Positions 14,001 to 24,108 of a DNA stretch of 64,000 nucleotides are shown piece after piece. The notes under the pieces are model-generated. The model saw only the letters and a list, made by a program, of their open reading frames with translations, was not told where the DNA came from and made no database searches. Each line of letters starts with the position of its first letter. Positions within the stretch are counted from its first letter, which is position 1. The translations under genes and the position numbers were made by a program. This DNA is from Apoderus coryli (taxonomy: Eukaryota; Arthropoda; Insecta; Coleoptera; Attelabidae): the NCBI GenBank assembly GCA_911728435.2, contig OU452202.1:1-64000 (forward strand). Reading direction: 5' to 3'.

Positions 14001-16045
14001 TTAGTTAAAAGAAGTTAGATTAAGCGTAAATAAGCAATTTCGAACGAATTAGAGTGTTTTGATAGTAAAATTTTGTTATTTAGAATTAAACGTACAAATG
14101 GCTGCCAAAAAGCTGTTTTCTCTCTTAGAATTTAAAAGTAAATTTTATTAGTTAAAAGAAGTTAGATTAAGCGTAAATAAGCAATTTGGAACGAATTAGA
14201 GTGTTTTGATAGTAAAATTTTGTTATTTAGAATTAAACGTACAAATGGCTGCCAAAAAGCTGTTTTCTCACTTAGAATTTAAAAGTAAATTTTATTAGTC
14301 AAAAGAAGTTAGCTTAAGCGTAAATAAGCAATTTAGAACGAATTAGAGCGTTTTGTTAGTCAAATTTTGTTATTTAGAATTAAACGTTCAAATGGCTGCC
14401 AAAAAGCTGTTTTCTCACTTAGAATTTAAAATAAATTTTATTAGTAAAAAGAAATTAGTTTAAGCATAAAAAAGCAGTTTAGAACGATTTAGCGCGTTTT
14501 GGTACTAAAATTTTGTTATTTAGAATTAAACGTACAAATGGCTGCCAAAAAGCTGTTTTCTCACTTAGAATTTAAAAGTAAATTTTATTAGTGAAAAGAA
14601 GTTAGATTAAGCGTAAATAAGCAATTTAGAACGAATTAGAGCGTTTTGATAGTAAAATTTTGTTATTTAGAATTAAACGTTCAAATGGCTGTCAAAAAGC
14701 TGTTTTCTTACTTAGAATTTAAAATAAATTTTATTAGTAAAAAGAAATTAGTTTAAGCATAAAAAAGCAGTTTAGAACGATTTAGCGCGTTTTGGTACTA
14801 AAATTTTGTTATTTAGAATTAAACGTTAAAGTGGCTGCCAAAAAGCTGTTTTCTCTCTTAGAATTTAAAAGTAAATTTTATTAGTTAAAAGAAGTTAGAT
14901 TAAGCGTAAATAAGCAATTTCGAACGAATTAGAGTGTTTTGATAGTAAAATTTTGTTATTTAGAATTAAACGTACAAATGGCTGCCAAAAAGCTGTTTTC
15001 TCACTTAGAATTTAAAAGTAAATTTTATTAGTGAAAAGAAGTTAGCTTAAGCGTAAATAAGCAATTTAGAACGAATTAGAGCGTTTTGTTAGTCAAATTT
15101 TGTTATTTAGAATTAAACGTTCAAATGGCTGCCAAAAAGCTGCTTTCTCACTTAGAATTTAAAATAAATTTTATTAGTAAAAAGAAATTAGTTTAAGCAT
15201 AAAAAAGCAGTTTAGAACGATTTAGCGCGTTTTGGTACTAAAATTTTGTTATTTAGAATTAAACGTTAAAGTGGCTGCCAAAAAGCTGTTTTCTCACTTA
15301 GAATTTAAAAGTAAATTTTATTAGTTAAAAGAAGTTAGATTAAGCGTAAATAAGCAATTTAGAACGAATTAGAGTGTTTTGATAGTAAAATTTTGTTATT
15401 TAGAATTTAACGTACAAATGGCTGCCAAAAAGCTGTTTTCTCACTTAGAATTTAAAAGTAAATTTCATTAGTTAAAAGAAGTTAGATTAAGCGTAAATAA
15501 GCAATTTCGAACGAATTAGAGTGTTTTGATAGTAAAGTTTTGTTATTTAGAATTAAACGTACAAATGGCTGCCAAAAAGCTGTTTTCTCACTTAGAATTT
15601 AAAAGTAAATTTTATTAGTCAAAAGAAATTAGATTAAGCATAAAAAAGCAATTTAGAACGATTTAGCGCGTTTTGTTACTAAAATTTTGATATTTAGAAT
15701 TAAACGTTAAAGAGGCTGCCAAAAAGCTGTTTCTCACTTAGAATTTAAAAGTAAATTTTATTAGTGAAAAGGAGTTCGTTTAAGCGTAAATAAGCAATTT
15801 AGAACGAATTAGAGCGTTTTGTTAGTCAAATTTTGTTATTTAGAATTAAACGTTCAAATGGCTGCCAAAAAGCTGTTTTCTCACTTAGAATTTAAAAATA
15901 AATTTTATTAGTGAAAAGAAGTTAGATTAAGCGTAAATAAGCAATTTAGAACGAACTAGAGCGTTTTGTTAGTCAAATTTTGTTATTTAGAATTAAACGT
16001 ACAAATGGCTGCCAGAAAGCTGTTTTCTCACTTAGAATTTAAAAG

Positions 16046-16057
16046 TAAATTTTATTA
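16046..16057 (+). repeat. Target-site duplication, left of PLE copy 1
   Basis: The 12 bases 'taaattttatta' end the left satellite flank and are repeated at 18791-18802, where the satellite resumes in phase. The element therefore lies cleanly between 16058 and 18790. Confidence 0.88.
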
Positions 16058-16158
16058 TCCCGACCAACAAAGAACTCATACGTTCCAACATATCTCAACA
16101 TCTAAATCACGCATATGACTACTATAAACAATACGCCAACAAAGGTAATATCCTAGAA

Positions 16159-17916
16159 ATGAACACATTAAAAGCAATTAAACAGAAAATAACGGAGAAC
16201 GACCTCACAATATCCCGCGCTGATAAAGGTAACACCATAGTTATATGTGATAGACAATTATACGTTAGAAAAGTTGAAGAATTCCTCAATAATCCTGACT
16301 TCCGCGAAATCCCAAACAACCCCACCAAACAATACCACTTAAAACTCAACAAGACCCTTACCTCCCACAAAAACACACTCGAATCCCTAGGCACCAACAA
16401 GTTTAAACTTTCATGCATGAACATCAAAACACCCGAACTACGTGCACTCCTTAAGATACATAAAAGAGAAATTCCCGCTCGTCCCATTGTCTGTTTCTCA
16501 GGAACTCCAGCTTCAAAACTATCTAACTGGCTAAACTGCATTCTCCGAAATAAAACCAATTTTACATCAATACATTCTGTAAAAAACTCCATCGATTTAA
16601 TAAACAAAATTAAACATATACAATGTCCTGAAAATGCACAACTCATATCCTTCGATGTCAAAAACCTATATAGTAGTGTCCCTGTCACCGAAACCCTAAA
16701 CATAGTTAAAGATTTACTAACAAACAATTCAAGCTTAAATATGTCAGATATCAATGCAATACACAGTTTACTAAAAATTAATCTTGAACAAAACTTTTTC
16801 CACTTTAACAATAAATATTATAAACAAATGGATGGCTTAAGCATGGGAAATGGCATTTCGTCCCTGCTAGCTCAAATCTTCATGTCAAAAATAGACCAAA
16901 CCATTCTATCAAATAACATTCATGGTCCAAGATTCATTTGCTTTAAAAGATACGTGGATGACATCTTCGCCATATATACAGGAACCACGGACGATGTTAT
17001 CCATACACTTAACTTCATGAACTCCATACATGAACGAATTCAATTCACACATGAATCTGAAACTAACCACTCATTGAATTATCTTGACTTAACCATACAC
17101 AGAAATAATAACAAACTTACATTCTCTATATATCATAAACCCACTTCATCAGATGCTATTATAGATTACCACTCCAACCATCCTTCCACACACAAATTTT
17201 CTACATTCCAATCTTACTTCCATAGACTATTTCATGTACCCATGTCACGTGAAGACTTCGGTAATGAGCTGTCGATAATTTACCACGTAGCTAAAGTAAA
17301 CCACTATCCGATATCTACAATCAATAAAATATATTATAGACACCTAATAAAGCACACATTTAGCGGACTTACCACTATAGAAAATTCCACCAACATTAAC
17401 TTCCATCCCGTCACTTACATCGGTCCATTTATGCATTCCATTAAAAAACTATTTAATAACCACAACATTAATATTTGCTTCAGAACTAGGAACACCATAG
17501 GCAATTACCTTGATAACAGCAAATCCCCAGTTAACTGGCTCCAAAAATCTAGTGTGTACTTACTGAAATGTGGCACCATAAATTGTAACACCATCTATAT
17601 TGGCCAAACTGGTCGCAACTTTAGTACTCGTATAAAAGAACACTATAAAATCATTGAAAAGGCCACTCAAGAAAACGCTGAAGAACTAAACAGCAACTCC
17701 GCTTTCGCCAACCACATATATAATGAACACCACTCCTTTTCCATCGATCAAAATGCTGAAATGCTCCACTCCTGTCTTAAAAGCACAATGCTGAATGTCT
17801 TAGAAGCCATGGAAATTAATTCATATAAAAAGAACACTAAGTACACTTGCGTAAATGACCAACTCGAATTCGACTGCCTCCCATTCTTCAATTCCCTTAA
17901 GTTTAACACAACATAA
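16159..17916 (+). CDS. PLE reverse transcriptase / GIY-YIG endonuclease, 5'-truncated (copy 1)
   Basis: The product would copy element RNA into DNA at a nick made by its own endonuclease. From the first methionine it has 585 residues. Visible motifs in order: 'ADKGNT' near residue 21 (N-terminal conserved PLE block), 'SFDV' 164-167 with the first palm aspartate D166, 'GLSMGNGISS' 226-235, the catalytic 'YVDD' 265-268, and 'YLDL' 308-311. The C-terminal GIY-YIG module has 'VYLLKC' 466-471, 'IYIGQTGR' 479-486, R491 of 'TRIKEH', and a candidate catalytic glutamate at 549 or 552. The frame is open upstream without a stop to 16060 (33 more codons). The methionine at 16159 is therefore internal and the real start was lost. 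PLE proteins are usually longer, so a few hundred N-terminal residues appear to be missing. No internal stop or frameshift is seen. Antisense open frames here are shadows. Confidence 0.93.
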   Translation: MNTLKAIKQKITENDLTISRADKGNTIVICDRQLYVRKVEEFLNNPDFREIPNNPTKQYHLKLNKTLTSHKNTLESLGTNKFKLSCMNIKTPELRALLKIHKREIPARPIVCFSGTPASKLSNWLNCILRNKTNFTSIHSVKNSIDLINKIKHIQCPENAQLISFDVKNLYSSVPVTETLNIVKDLLTNNSSLNMSDINAIHSLLKINLEQNFFHFNNKYYKQMDGLSMGNGISSLLAQIFMSKIDQTILSNNIHGPRFICFKRYVDDIFAIYTGTTDDVIHTLNFMNSIHERIQFTHESETNHSLNYLDLTIHRNNNKLTFSIYHKPTSSDAIIDYHSNHPSTHKFSTFQSYFHRLFHVPMSREDFGNELSIIYHVAKVNHYPISTINKIYYRHLIKHTFSGLTTIENSTNINFHPVTYIGPFMHSIKKLFNNHNINICFRTRNTIGNYLDNSKSPVNWLQKSSVYLLKCGTINCNTIYIGQTGRNFSTRIKEHYKIIEKATQENAEELNSNSAFANHIYNEHHSFSIDQNAEMLHSCLKSTMLNVLEAMEINSYKKNTKYTCVNDQLEFDCLPFFNSLKFNTT

Positions 17917-18683
17917 CCCACCACCCAAGCCTCCTATAAAATAAGCCCCATAACCCACAAATAAAAATATAAATAAACAAACAAATGTTAGGTTATAACA
18001 CACCATTTCTCTTCCTCTTAAACACAGACAATAGACTCATTAATCCACAGACACCTTTTCATCGAACATCAAATTAAATAAACTAATATACCCTTAAACA
18101 ACAAATGTAGAGACTTTAACATAGACTTCGCATACAACTAATTACCCTTCTCAACACTTAACAAACCTCCCAATTAATCCATTTAAATTAAACTTTACAT
18201 ACTCACCTCATATAACTTCCTCACCTCACTTCACCTCACCTAAAACACCAAATGTGTAACTTTGGCTAAACCTAATGACAGATATACAACTGTCTTCATC
18301 TCGCCACTCGACATTTTGTCTTCTTGTCGAATTTGTAGACATTAAACCCACACTGGTGGAATCTTACCAGTTTTTCAAAAACGTAAAATTAAAGATGAAG
18401 AGAAAAGAAAAACACAAACAAACAAATGTTGAAATGAAACACTAATTTAAATTTTAAATACCTATATATTTTATTTTTTATTATGCTCAATTTTTAAAAA
18501 CAAATTTCCATAAAATGGTAAGACTCCTACTAATTTAATATTATTACATCATATTTTAATTTAAGTCATTATTTTACAGACATTGTATAGACGTTTGAAT
18601 TGAAGTTCAATGTAAAAGTACCCTATTCTAAGTTCATATGAAGTTTAACCCCCCCATCTAACCGAATTATATAAGGTTCCTTA
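17917..18683 (+). other. PLE copy 1, 3' untranslated / LTR-like region
   Basis: Non-coding AT-rich DNA after the stop codon. It contains a C/T-rich stretch ('cttcctcacctcacttcacc', about 18210-18240), a run of seven C near 18649, and 'tatataagg'-like TATA sequence just before the ribozyme. In PLEs the 3' end is normally part of the LTR-like repeat that also carries promoter and ribozyme. Only one such segment remains here. Confidence 0.6.
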
Positions 18684-18723
18684 GCCACTGATGATGGACG
18701 TTGTAGTCCGAAACATGTCTGGC
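18684..18723 (+). ncRNA. Small hammerhead ribozyme motif, PLE copy 1
   Basis: Core elements are in the type I order. Stem I is GCCA (18684-18687) with UGGC (18720-18723). CUGAUGA is at 18688-18694, followed by one extra U. Stem II is GGAC/GUCC (18696-18699, 18706-18709) around the loop GUUGUA. GAAAC is at 18710-18714, and the expected cleavage is after the C of GUC at 18719. Helix III is minimal; the segment ACAUGU (18713-18718) is a perfect palindrome, so two molecules could pair there. Small hammerhead variants acting as dimers are known from Penelope-like elements. Activity itself is inferred. Confidence 0.85.
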
Positions 18724-18790
18724 GAATCATAAACAGTTTCAACGTATATATAAAGATTTTTTGTGGAGTAGACGTCTTTTATTCAAACAA

Positions 18791-18802
18791 TAAATTTTAT
18801 TA
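18791..18802 (+). repeat. Target-site duplication, right of PLE copy 1
   Basis: The second 'taaattttatta' directly follows the element end 'attcaaacaa'. The satellite then continues with 'gtcaaaagaaattag'. Confidence 0.88.
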
Positions 18803-21442
18803 GTCAAAAGAAATTAGATTAAGCATAAAAAAGCAATTTAGAACGATTTAGCGCGTTTTGTTACTAAAATTTTGATATTTAGAATTAAACGTTAAAGAGG
18901 CTGCCAAAAAGCTGTTTCTCACTTAGAATTTAAAAGTAAATTTTATTAGTGAAAAGGAGTTCGTTTAAGCGTAAATAAGCAATTTAGAACGAATTAGAGC
19001 GTTTTGTTAGTCAAATTTTGTTATTTAGAATTAAACGTTCAAATGGCTGCCAAAAAGCTGTTTTCTCACTTAGAATTTTAAAGTAAATTTTATTAGTGAA
19101 AAGAAGTTAGATTAAGCGTATTTACGCAATTTAGAACGAATTAGAGCGTTTTGATAGTTAAATTTTGTTATTTAGAATTAAACGTTCAAATGGCTGTCAA
19201 AAAGCTGTTTTCTTACTTAGAATTTAAAATAAATTTTATTAGTAAAAAGAAATTAGTTTAAGCATAAAAAAGCAGTTTAGAACGATTTAGCGCGTTTTGG
19301 TACTAAAATTTTGTTATTTAGAATTAAACGTTAAAGTGGCTGCCAAAAAGCTGTTTTCTCTCTTAGAATTTAAAAGTAAATTTTATTAGTTAAAAGAAGT
19401 TAGATTAAGCGTAAATAAGCAATTTCGAACGAATTAGAGTGTTTTGATAGTAAAATTTTGTTATTTAGAATTAAACGTACAAATGGCTGCCAAAAAGCTG
19501 TTTTCTCTCTTAGAATTTAAAAGTAAATTTTATTAGTTAAAAGAAGTTAGATTAAGCGTAAATAAGCAATTTGGAACGAATTAGAGTGTTTTGATAGTAA
19601 AATTTTGTTATTTAGAATTAAACGTACAAATGGCTGCCAAAAAGCTGTTTTCTCACTTAGAATTTAAAAGTAAATTTTATTAGTCAAAAGAAGTTAGCTT
19701 AAGCGTAAATAAGCAATTTAGAACGAATTAGAGCGTTTTGTTAGTCAAATTTTGTTATTTAGAATTAAACGTTCAAATGGCTGCCAAAAAGCTGTTTTCT
19801 CACTTAGAATTTAAAATAAATTTTATTAGTAAAAAGAAATTAGTTTAAGCATAAAAAAGCAGTTTAGAACGATTTAGCGCGTTTTGGTACTAAAATTTTG
19901 TTATTTAGAATTAAACGTTCAAATGGCTGCCAAAAAGCTGTTTTCTCACTTAGAATTTAAAAGTAAATTTTATTAGTGAAAAGAAGTTAGATTAAGCGTA
20001 AATAAGCAATTTAGAACGAATTAGAGCGTTTTGATAGTTAAATTTTGTTATTTAGAATTAAACGTTCAAATGGCTGTCAAAAAGCTGTTTTCTTACTTAG
20101 AATTTAAAATAAATTTTATTAGTAAAAAGAAATTAGTTTAAGCATAAAAAAGCAGTTTAGAACGATTTAGCGCGTTTTGGTACTAAAATTTTGTTATTTA
20201 GAATTAAACGTTAAAGTGGCTGCCAAAAAGCTGTTTTCTCTCTTAGAATTTAAAAGTAAATTTTATTAGTTAAAAGAAGTTAGATTAAGCGTAAATAAGC
20301 AATTTCGAACGAATTAGAGTGTTTTGATAGTAAAATTTTGTTATTTAGAATTAAACGTACAAATGGCTGCCAAAAAGCTGTTTTCTCACTTAGAATTTAA
20401 AAGTAAATTTTATTAGTCAAAAGAAGTTAGCTTAAGCGTAAATAAGCAATTTAGAACGAATTAGAGCGTTTTGTTAGTCAAATTTTGTTATTTAGAATTA
20501 AACGTTCAAATGGCTGCCAAAAAGCTGCTTTCTCACTTAGAATTTAAAATAAATTTTATTAGTAAAAAGAAATTAGTTTAAGCATAAAAAAGCAGTTTAG
20601 AACGATTTAGCGCGTTTTGGTACTAAAATTTTGTTATTTAGAATTAAACGTTAAAGTGGCTGCCAAAAAGCTGTTTTCTCACTTAGAATTTAAAAGTAAA
20701 TTTTATTAGTTAAAAGAAGTTAGATTAAGCGTAAATAAGCAATTTAGAACGAATTAGAGTGTTTTGATAGTAAAATTTTGTTATTTAGAATTTAACGTAC
20801 AAATGGCTGCCAAAAAGCTGTTTTCTCACTTAGAATTTAAAAGTAAATTTCATTAGTTAAAAGAAGTTAGATTAAGCGTAAATAAGCAATTTCGAACGAA
20901 TTAGAGTGTTTTGATAGTAAAGTTTTGTTATTTAGAATTAAACGTACAAATGGCTGCCAAAAAGCTGTTTTCTCACTTAGAATTTAAAAGTAAATTTTAT
21001 TAGTCAAAAGAAATTAGATTAAGCATAAAAAAGCAATTTAGAACGATTTAGCGCGTTTTGTTACTAAAATTTTGATATTTAGAATTAAACGTTAAAGAGG
21101 CTGCCAAAAAGCTGTTTCTCACTTAGAATTTAAAAGTAAATTTTATTAGTGAAAAGGAGTTCGTTTAAGCGTAAATAAGCAATTTAGAACGAATTAGAGC
21201 GTTTTGTTAGTCAAATTTTGTTATTTAGAATTAAACGTTCAAATGGCTGCCAAAAAGCTGTTTTCTCACTTAGAATTTAAAAATAAATTTTATTAGTGAA
21301 AAGAAGTTAGATTAAGCGTAAATAAGCAATTTAGAACGAACTAGAGCGTTTTGTTAGTCAAATTTTGTTATTTAGAATTAAACGTACAAATGGCTGCCAG
21401 AAAGCTGTTTTCTCACTTAGAATTTAAAAGTAAATTTTATTA
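18803..21442 (+). repeat. 147-bp satellite between the two PLE copies
   Basis: 2640 bp, matching 18 monomers of 146.7 bp. It carries the same variant boxes as the left block. It ends with 'taaattttatta' (21431-21442), the left target duplication of PLE copy 2. Confidence 0.95.
19116..19127. repeat. Mini-palindrome replacing satellite sequence
   Basis: The usual 'gcgtaaataagcaattt' reads 'gcgtatttacgcaattt', giving GCGTA-TT-TACGC. The same change recurs at 24501-24512 (in the duplication) and at 26555-26566 (outside it). The variant therefore arose once and spread. Confidence 0.75.
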
Positions 21443-21543
21443 TCCCGACCAAAAAAGAACTCATACGTTCCAACATATCTCAACATCTAAATCACGCATA
21501 TGACTACTATAAACAATACGCCAACAAAGGTAATATCCTAGAA

Positions 21544-23301
21544 ATGAACACATTAAAAGCAATTAAACAGAAAATAACGGAGAACGACCTCACAATATCC
21601 CGCGCTGATAAAGGTAACACCATAGTTATATGTGATAGACAATTATACGTTAGAAAAGTTGAAGAATTCCTCAATAATCCTGACTTCCGCGAAATCCCAA
21701 ACAACCCCACCAAACAATACCACTTAAAACTCAACAAGACCCTTACCTCCCACAAAAACACACTCGAATCCCTAGGCACCAACAAGTTTAAACTTTCATG
21801 CATGAACATCAAAACACCCGAACTACGTGCACTCCTTAAGATACATAAAAGAGAAATTCCCGCTCGTCCCATTGTCTGTTTCTCAGGAACTCCAGCTTCA
21901 AAACTATCTAACTGGCTAAACTGCATTCTCCGAAATAAAACCAATTTTACATCAATACATTCTGTAAAAAACTCCATCGATTTAATAAACAAAATTAAAC
22001 ATATACAATGTCCTGAAAATGCACAACTCATATCCTTCGATGTCAAAAACCTATATAGTAGTGTCCCTGTCACCGAAACCCTAAACATAGTTAAAGATTT
22101 ACTAACAAACAATTCAAGCTTAAATATGTCAGATATCAATGCAATACACAGTTTACTAAAAATTAATCTTGAACAAAACTTTTTCCACTTTAACAATAAA
22201 TATTATAAACAAATGGATGGCTTAAGCATGGGAAATGGCATTTCGTCCCTGCTAGCTCAAATCTTCATGTCAAAAATAGACCAAACCATTCTATCAAATA
22301 ACATTCATGGTCCAAGATTCATTTGCTTTAAAAGATACGTGGATGACATCTTCGCCATATATACAGGAACCACGGACGATGTTATCCATACACTTAACTT
22401 CATGAACTCCATACATGAACGAATTCAATTCACACATGAATCTGAAACTAACCACTCATTGAATTATCTTGACTTAACCATACACAGAAATAATAACAAA
22501 CTTACATTCTCTATATATCATAAACCCACTTCATCAGATGCTATTATAGATTACCACTCCAACCATCCTTCCACACACAAATTTTCTACATTCCAATCTT
22601 ACTTCCATAGACTATTTCATGTACCCATGTCACGTGAAGACTTCGGTAATGAGCTGTCGATAATTTACCACGTAGCTAAAGTAAACCACTATCCGATATC
22701 TACAATCAATAAAATATATTATAGACACCTAATAAAGCACACATTTAGCGGACTTACCACTATAGAAAATTCCACCAACATTAACTTCCATCCCGTCACT
22801 TACATCGGTCCATTTATGCATTCCATTAAAAAACTATTTAATAACCACAACATTAATATTTGCTTCAGAACTAGGAACACCATAGGCAATTACCTTGATA
22901 ACAGCAAATCCCCAGTTAACTGGCTCCAAAAATCTAGTGTGTACTTACTGAAATGTGGCACCATAAATTGTAACACCATCTATATTGGCCAAACTGGTCG
23001 CAACTTTAGTACTCGTATAAAAGAACACTATAAAATCATTGAAAAGGCCACTCAAGAAAACGCTGAAGAACTAAACAGCAACTCCGCTTTCGCCAACCAC
23101 ATATATAATGAACACCACTCCTTTTCCATCGATCAAAATGCTGAAATGCTCCACTCCTGTCTTAAAAGCACAATGCTGAATGTCTTAGAAGCCATGGAAA
23201 TTAATTCATATAAAAAGAACACTAAGTACACTTGCGTAAATGACCAACTCGAATTCGACTGCCTCCCATTCTTCAATTCCCTTAAGTTTAACACAACATA
23301 A
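21544..23301 (+). CDS. PLE reverse transcriptase / GIY-YIG endonuclease, 5'-truncated (copy 2)
   Basis: The protein is identical over all 585 residues to the copy at 16159: palm aspartate D166, 'YVDD' 265-268, 'IYIGQTGR' 479-486 and the C-terminal glutamates at 549/552. The frame again runs open upstream to the element edge, so the annotated methionine is internal. Two copies without a single amino-acid difference indicate a recent duplication or gene conversion. No upstream promoter from the element itself is present, so expression would depend on transcription through the satellite. Confidence 0.93.
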   Translation: MNTLKAIKQKITENDLTISRADKGNTIVICDRQLYVRKVEEFLNNPDFREIPNNPTKQYHLKLNKTLTSHKNTLESLGTNKFKLSCMNIKTPELRALLKIHKREIPARPIVCFSGTPASKLSNWLNCILRNKTNFTSIHSVKNSIDLINKIKHIQCPENAQLISFDVKNLYSSVPVTETLNIVKDLLTNNSSLNMSDINAIHSLLKINLEQNFFHFNNKYYKQMDGLSMGNGISSLLAQIFMSKIDQTILSNNIHGPRFICFKRYVDDIFAIYTGTTDDVIHTLNFMNSIHERIQFTHESETNHSLNYLDLTIHRNNNKLTFSIYHKPTSSDAIIDYHSNHPSTHKFSTFQSYFHRLFHVPMSREDFGNELSIIYHVAKVNHYPISTINKIYYRHLIKHTFSGLTTIENSTNINFHPVTYIGPFMHSIKKLFNNHNINICFRTRNTIGNYLDNSKSPVNWLQKSSVYLLKCGTINCNTIYIGQTGRNFSTRIKEHYKIIEKATQENAEELNSNSAFANHIYNEHHSFSIDQNAEMLHSCLKSTMLNVLEAMEINSYKKNTKYTCVNDQLEFDCLPFFNSLKFNTT

Positions 23302-24068
23302 CCCACCACCCAAGCCTCCTATAAAATAAGCCCCATAACCCACAAATAAAAATATAAATAAACAAACAAATGTTAGGTTATAACACACCATTTCTCTTCC
23401 TCTTAAACACAGACAATAGACTCATTAATCCACAGACACCTTTTCATCGAACATCAAATTAAATAAACTAATATACCCTTAAACAACAAATGTAGAGACT
23501 TTAACATAGACTTCGCATACAACTAATTACCCTTCTCAACACTTAACAAACCTCCCAATTAATCCATTTAAATTAAACTTTACATACTCACCTCATATAA
23601 CTTCCTCACCTCACTTCACCTCACCTAAAACACCAAATGTGTAACTTTGGCTAAACCTAATGACAGATATACAACTGTCTTCATCTCGCCACTCGACATT
23701 TTGTCTTCTTGTCGAATTTGTAGACATTAAACCCACACTGGTGGAATCTTACCAGTTTTTCAAAAACGTAAAATTAAAGATGAAGAGAAAAGAAAAACAC
23801 AAACAAACAAATGTTGAAATGAAACACTAATTTAAATTTTAAATACCTATATATTTTATTTTTTATTATGCTCAATTTTTAAAAACAAATTTCCATAAAA
23901 TGGTAAGACTCCTACTAATTTAATATTATTACATCATATTTTAATTTAAGTCATTATTTTACAGACATTGTATAGACGTTTGAATTGAAGTTCAATGTAA
24001 AAGTACCCTATTCTAAGTTCATATGAAGTTTAACCCCCCCATCTAACCGAATTATATAAGGTTCCTTA
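23302..24068 (+). other. PLE copy 2, 3' untranslated / LTR-like region
   Basis: Same as the 17917-18683 region, shifted by 5385 bp: the C/T-rich stretch, the run of seven C and the TATA-like sequence before the ribozyme are all retained. Confidence 0.6.
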
Positions 24069-24108
24069 GCCACTGATGATGGACGTTGTAGTCCGAAACA
24101 TGTCTGGC
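24069..24108 (+). ncRNA. Small hammerhead ribozyme motif, PLE copy 2
   Basis: Identical to the motif at 18684-18723: stem I GCCA/UGGC, CUGAUGA plus extra U, stem II GGAC/GUCC, GAAAC, palindromic ACAUGU and cleavage site GUC. Two such motifs in one orientation, 5385 nt apart, would release a unit-length RNA spanning satellite plus PLE if the region is transcribed from the plus strand. Confidence 0.85.

Larger units (their letters stand above)
1..16057 (+). repeat. 147-bp satellite array, left block
   Basis: Head-to-tail monomers start at the recurring 'aacga(a/t)tta' box, for example at 1, 147, 294, 441, 589 and 736, giving spacings of 146-148 bp. Each monomer carries the boxes 'gttatttagaattaaacgt', 'ggctgccaaaaagctgttt', 'cttagaatttaaaa' and 'aaattttattag'. 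Two main variants are mixed: one with 'agagcgttttgttagtcaa' and 'aagcgtaaataagcaattt', and one with 'agcgcgttttggtactaaa' and 'aagcataaaaaagcagttt'. No long open frame exists because stops occur in every frame. The monomer length equals one nucleosome core, which is common for centromeric or pericentromeric satellites; that role is inference. The array runs off the left edge. Confidence 0.97.
16058..18790 (+). mobile_element. Penelope-like retroelement, 5'-truncated, copy 1
   Basis: A 2733-bp insertion in the satellite with a 12-bp target duplication. It carries one open frame for a reverse transcriptase plus GIY-YIG endonuclease, then an 870-bp 3' region ending with a hammerhead-ribozyme motif 67 bp before the 3' junction. 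The reading frame is already open at the first inserted base, so the 5' part (start codon, N-terminal domain, upstream LTR-like copy) is missing. This is typical of incomplete target-primed reverse transcription in PLEs. Base composition is less AT-rich and rich in C on the plus strand, unlike the satellite around it. Confidence 0.93.

Noticed and set aside
16122..16811. Long antisense open frame (229 codons) in PLE copy 1, and its twin at 21507-22196
   Set aside because: It lies opposite the RT frame, has no recognisable domain and exists because of the codon pattern of the real gene.
17821..18006. Antisense 61-codon frame over the PLE 3' end, and its twin at 23206-23391
   Set aside because: No motif; overlaps the coding end and untranslated region on the other strand.
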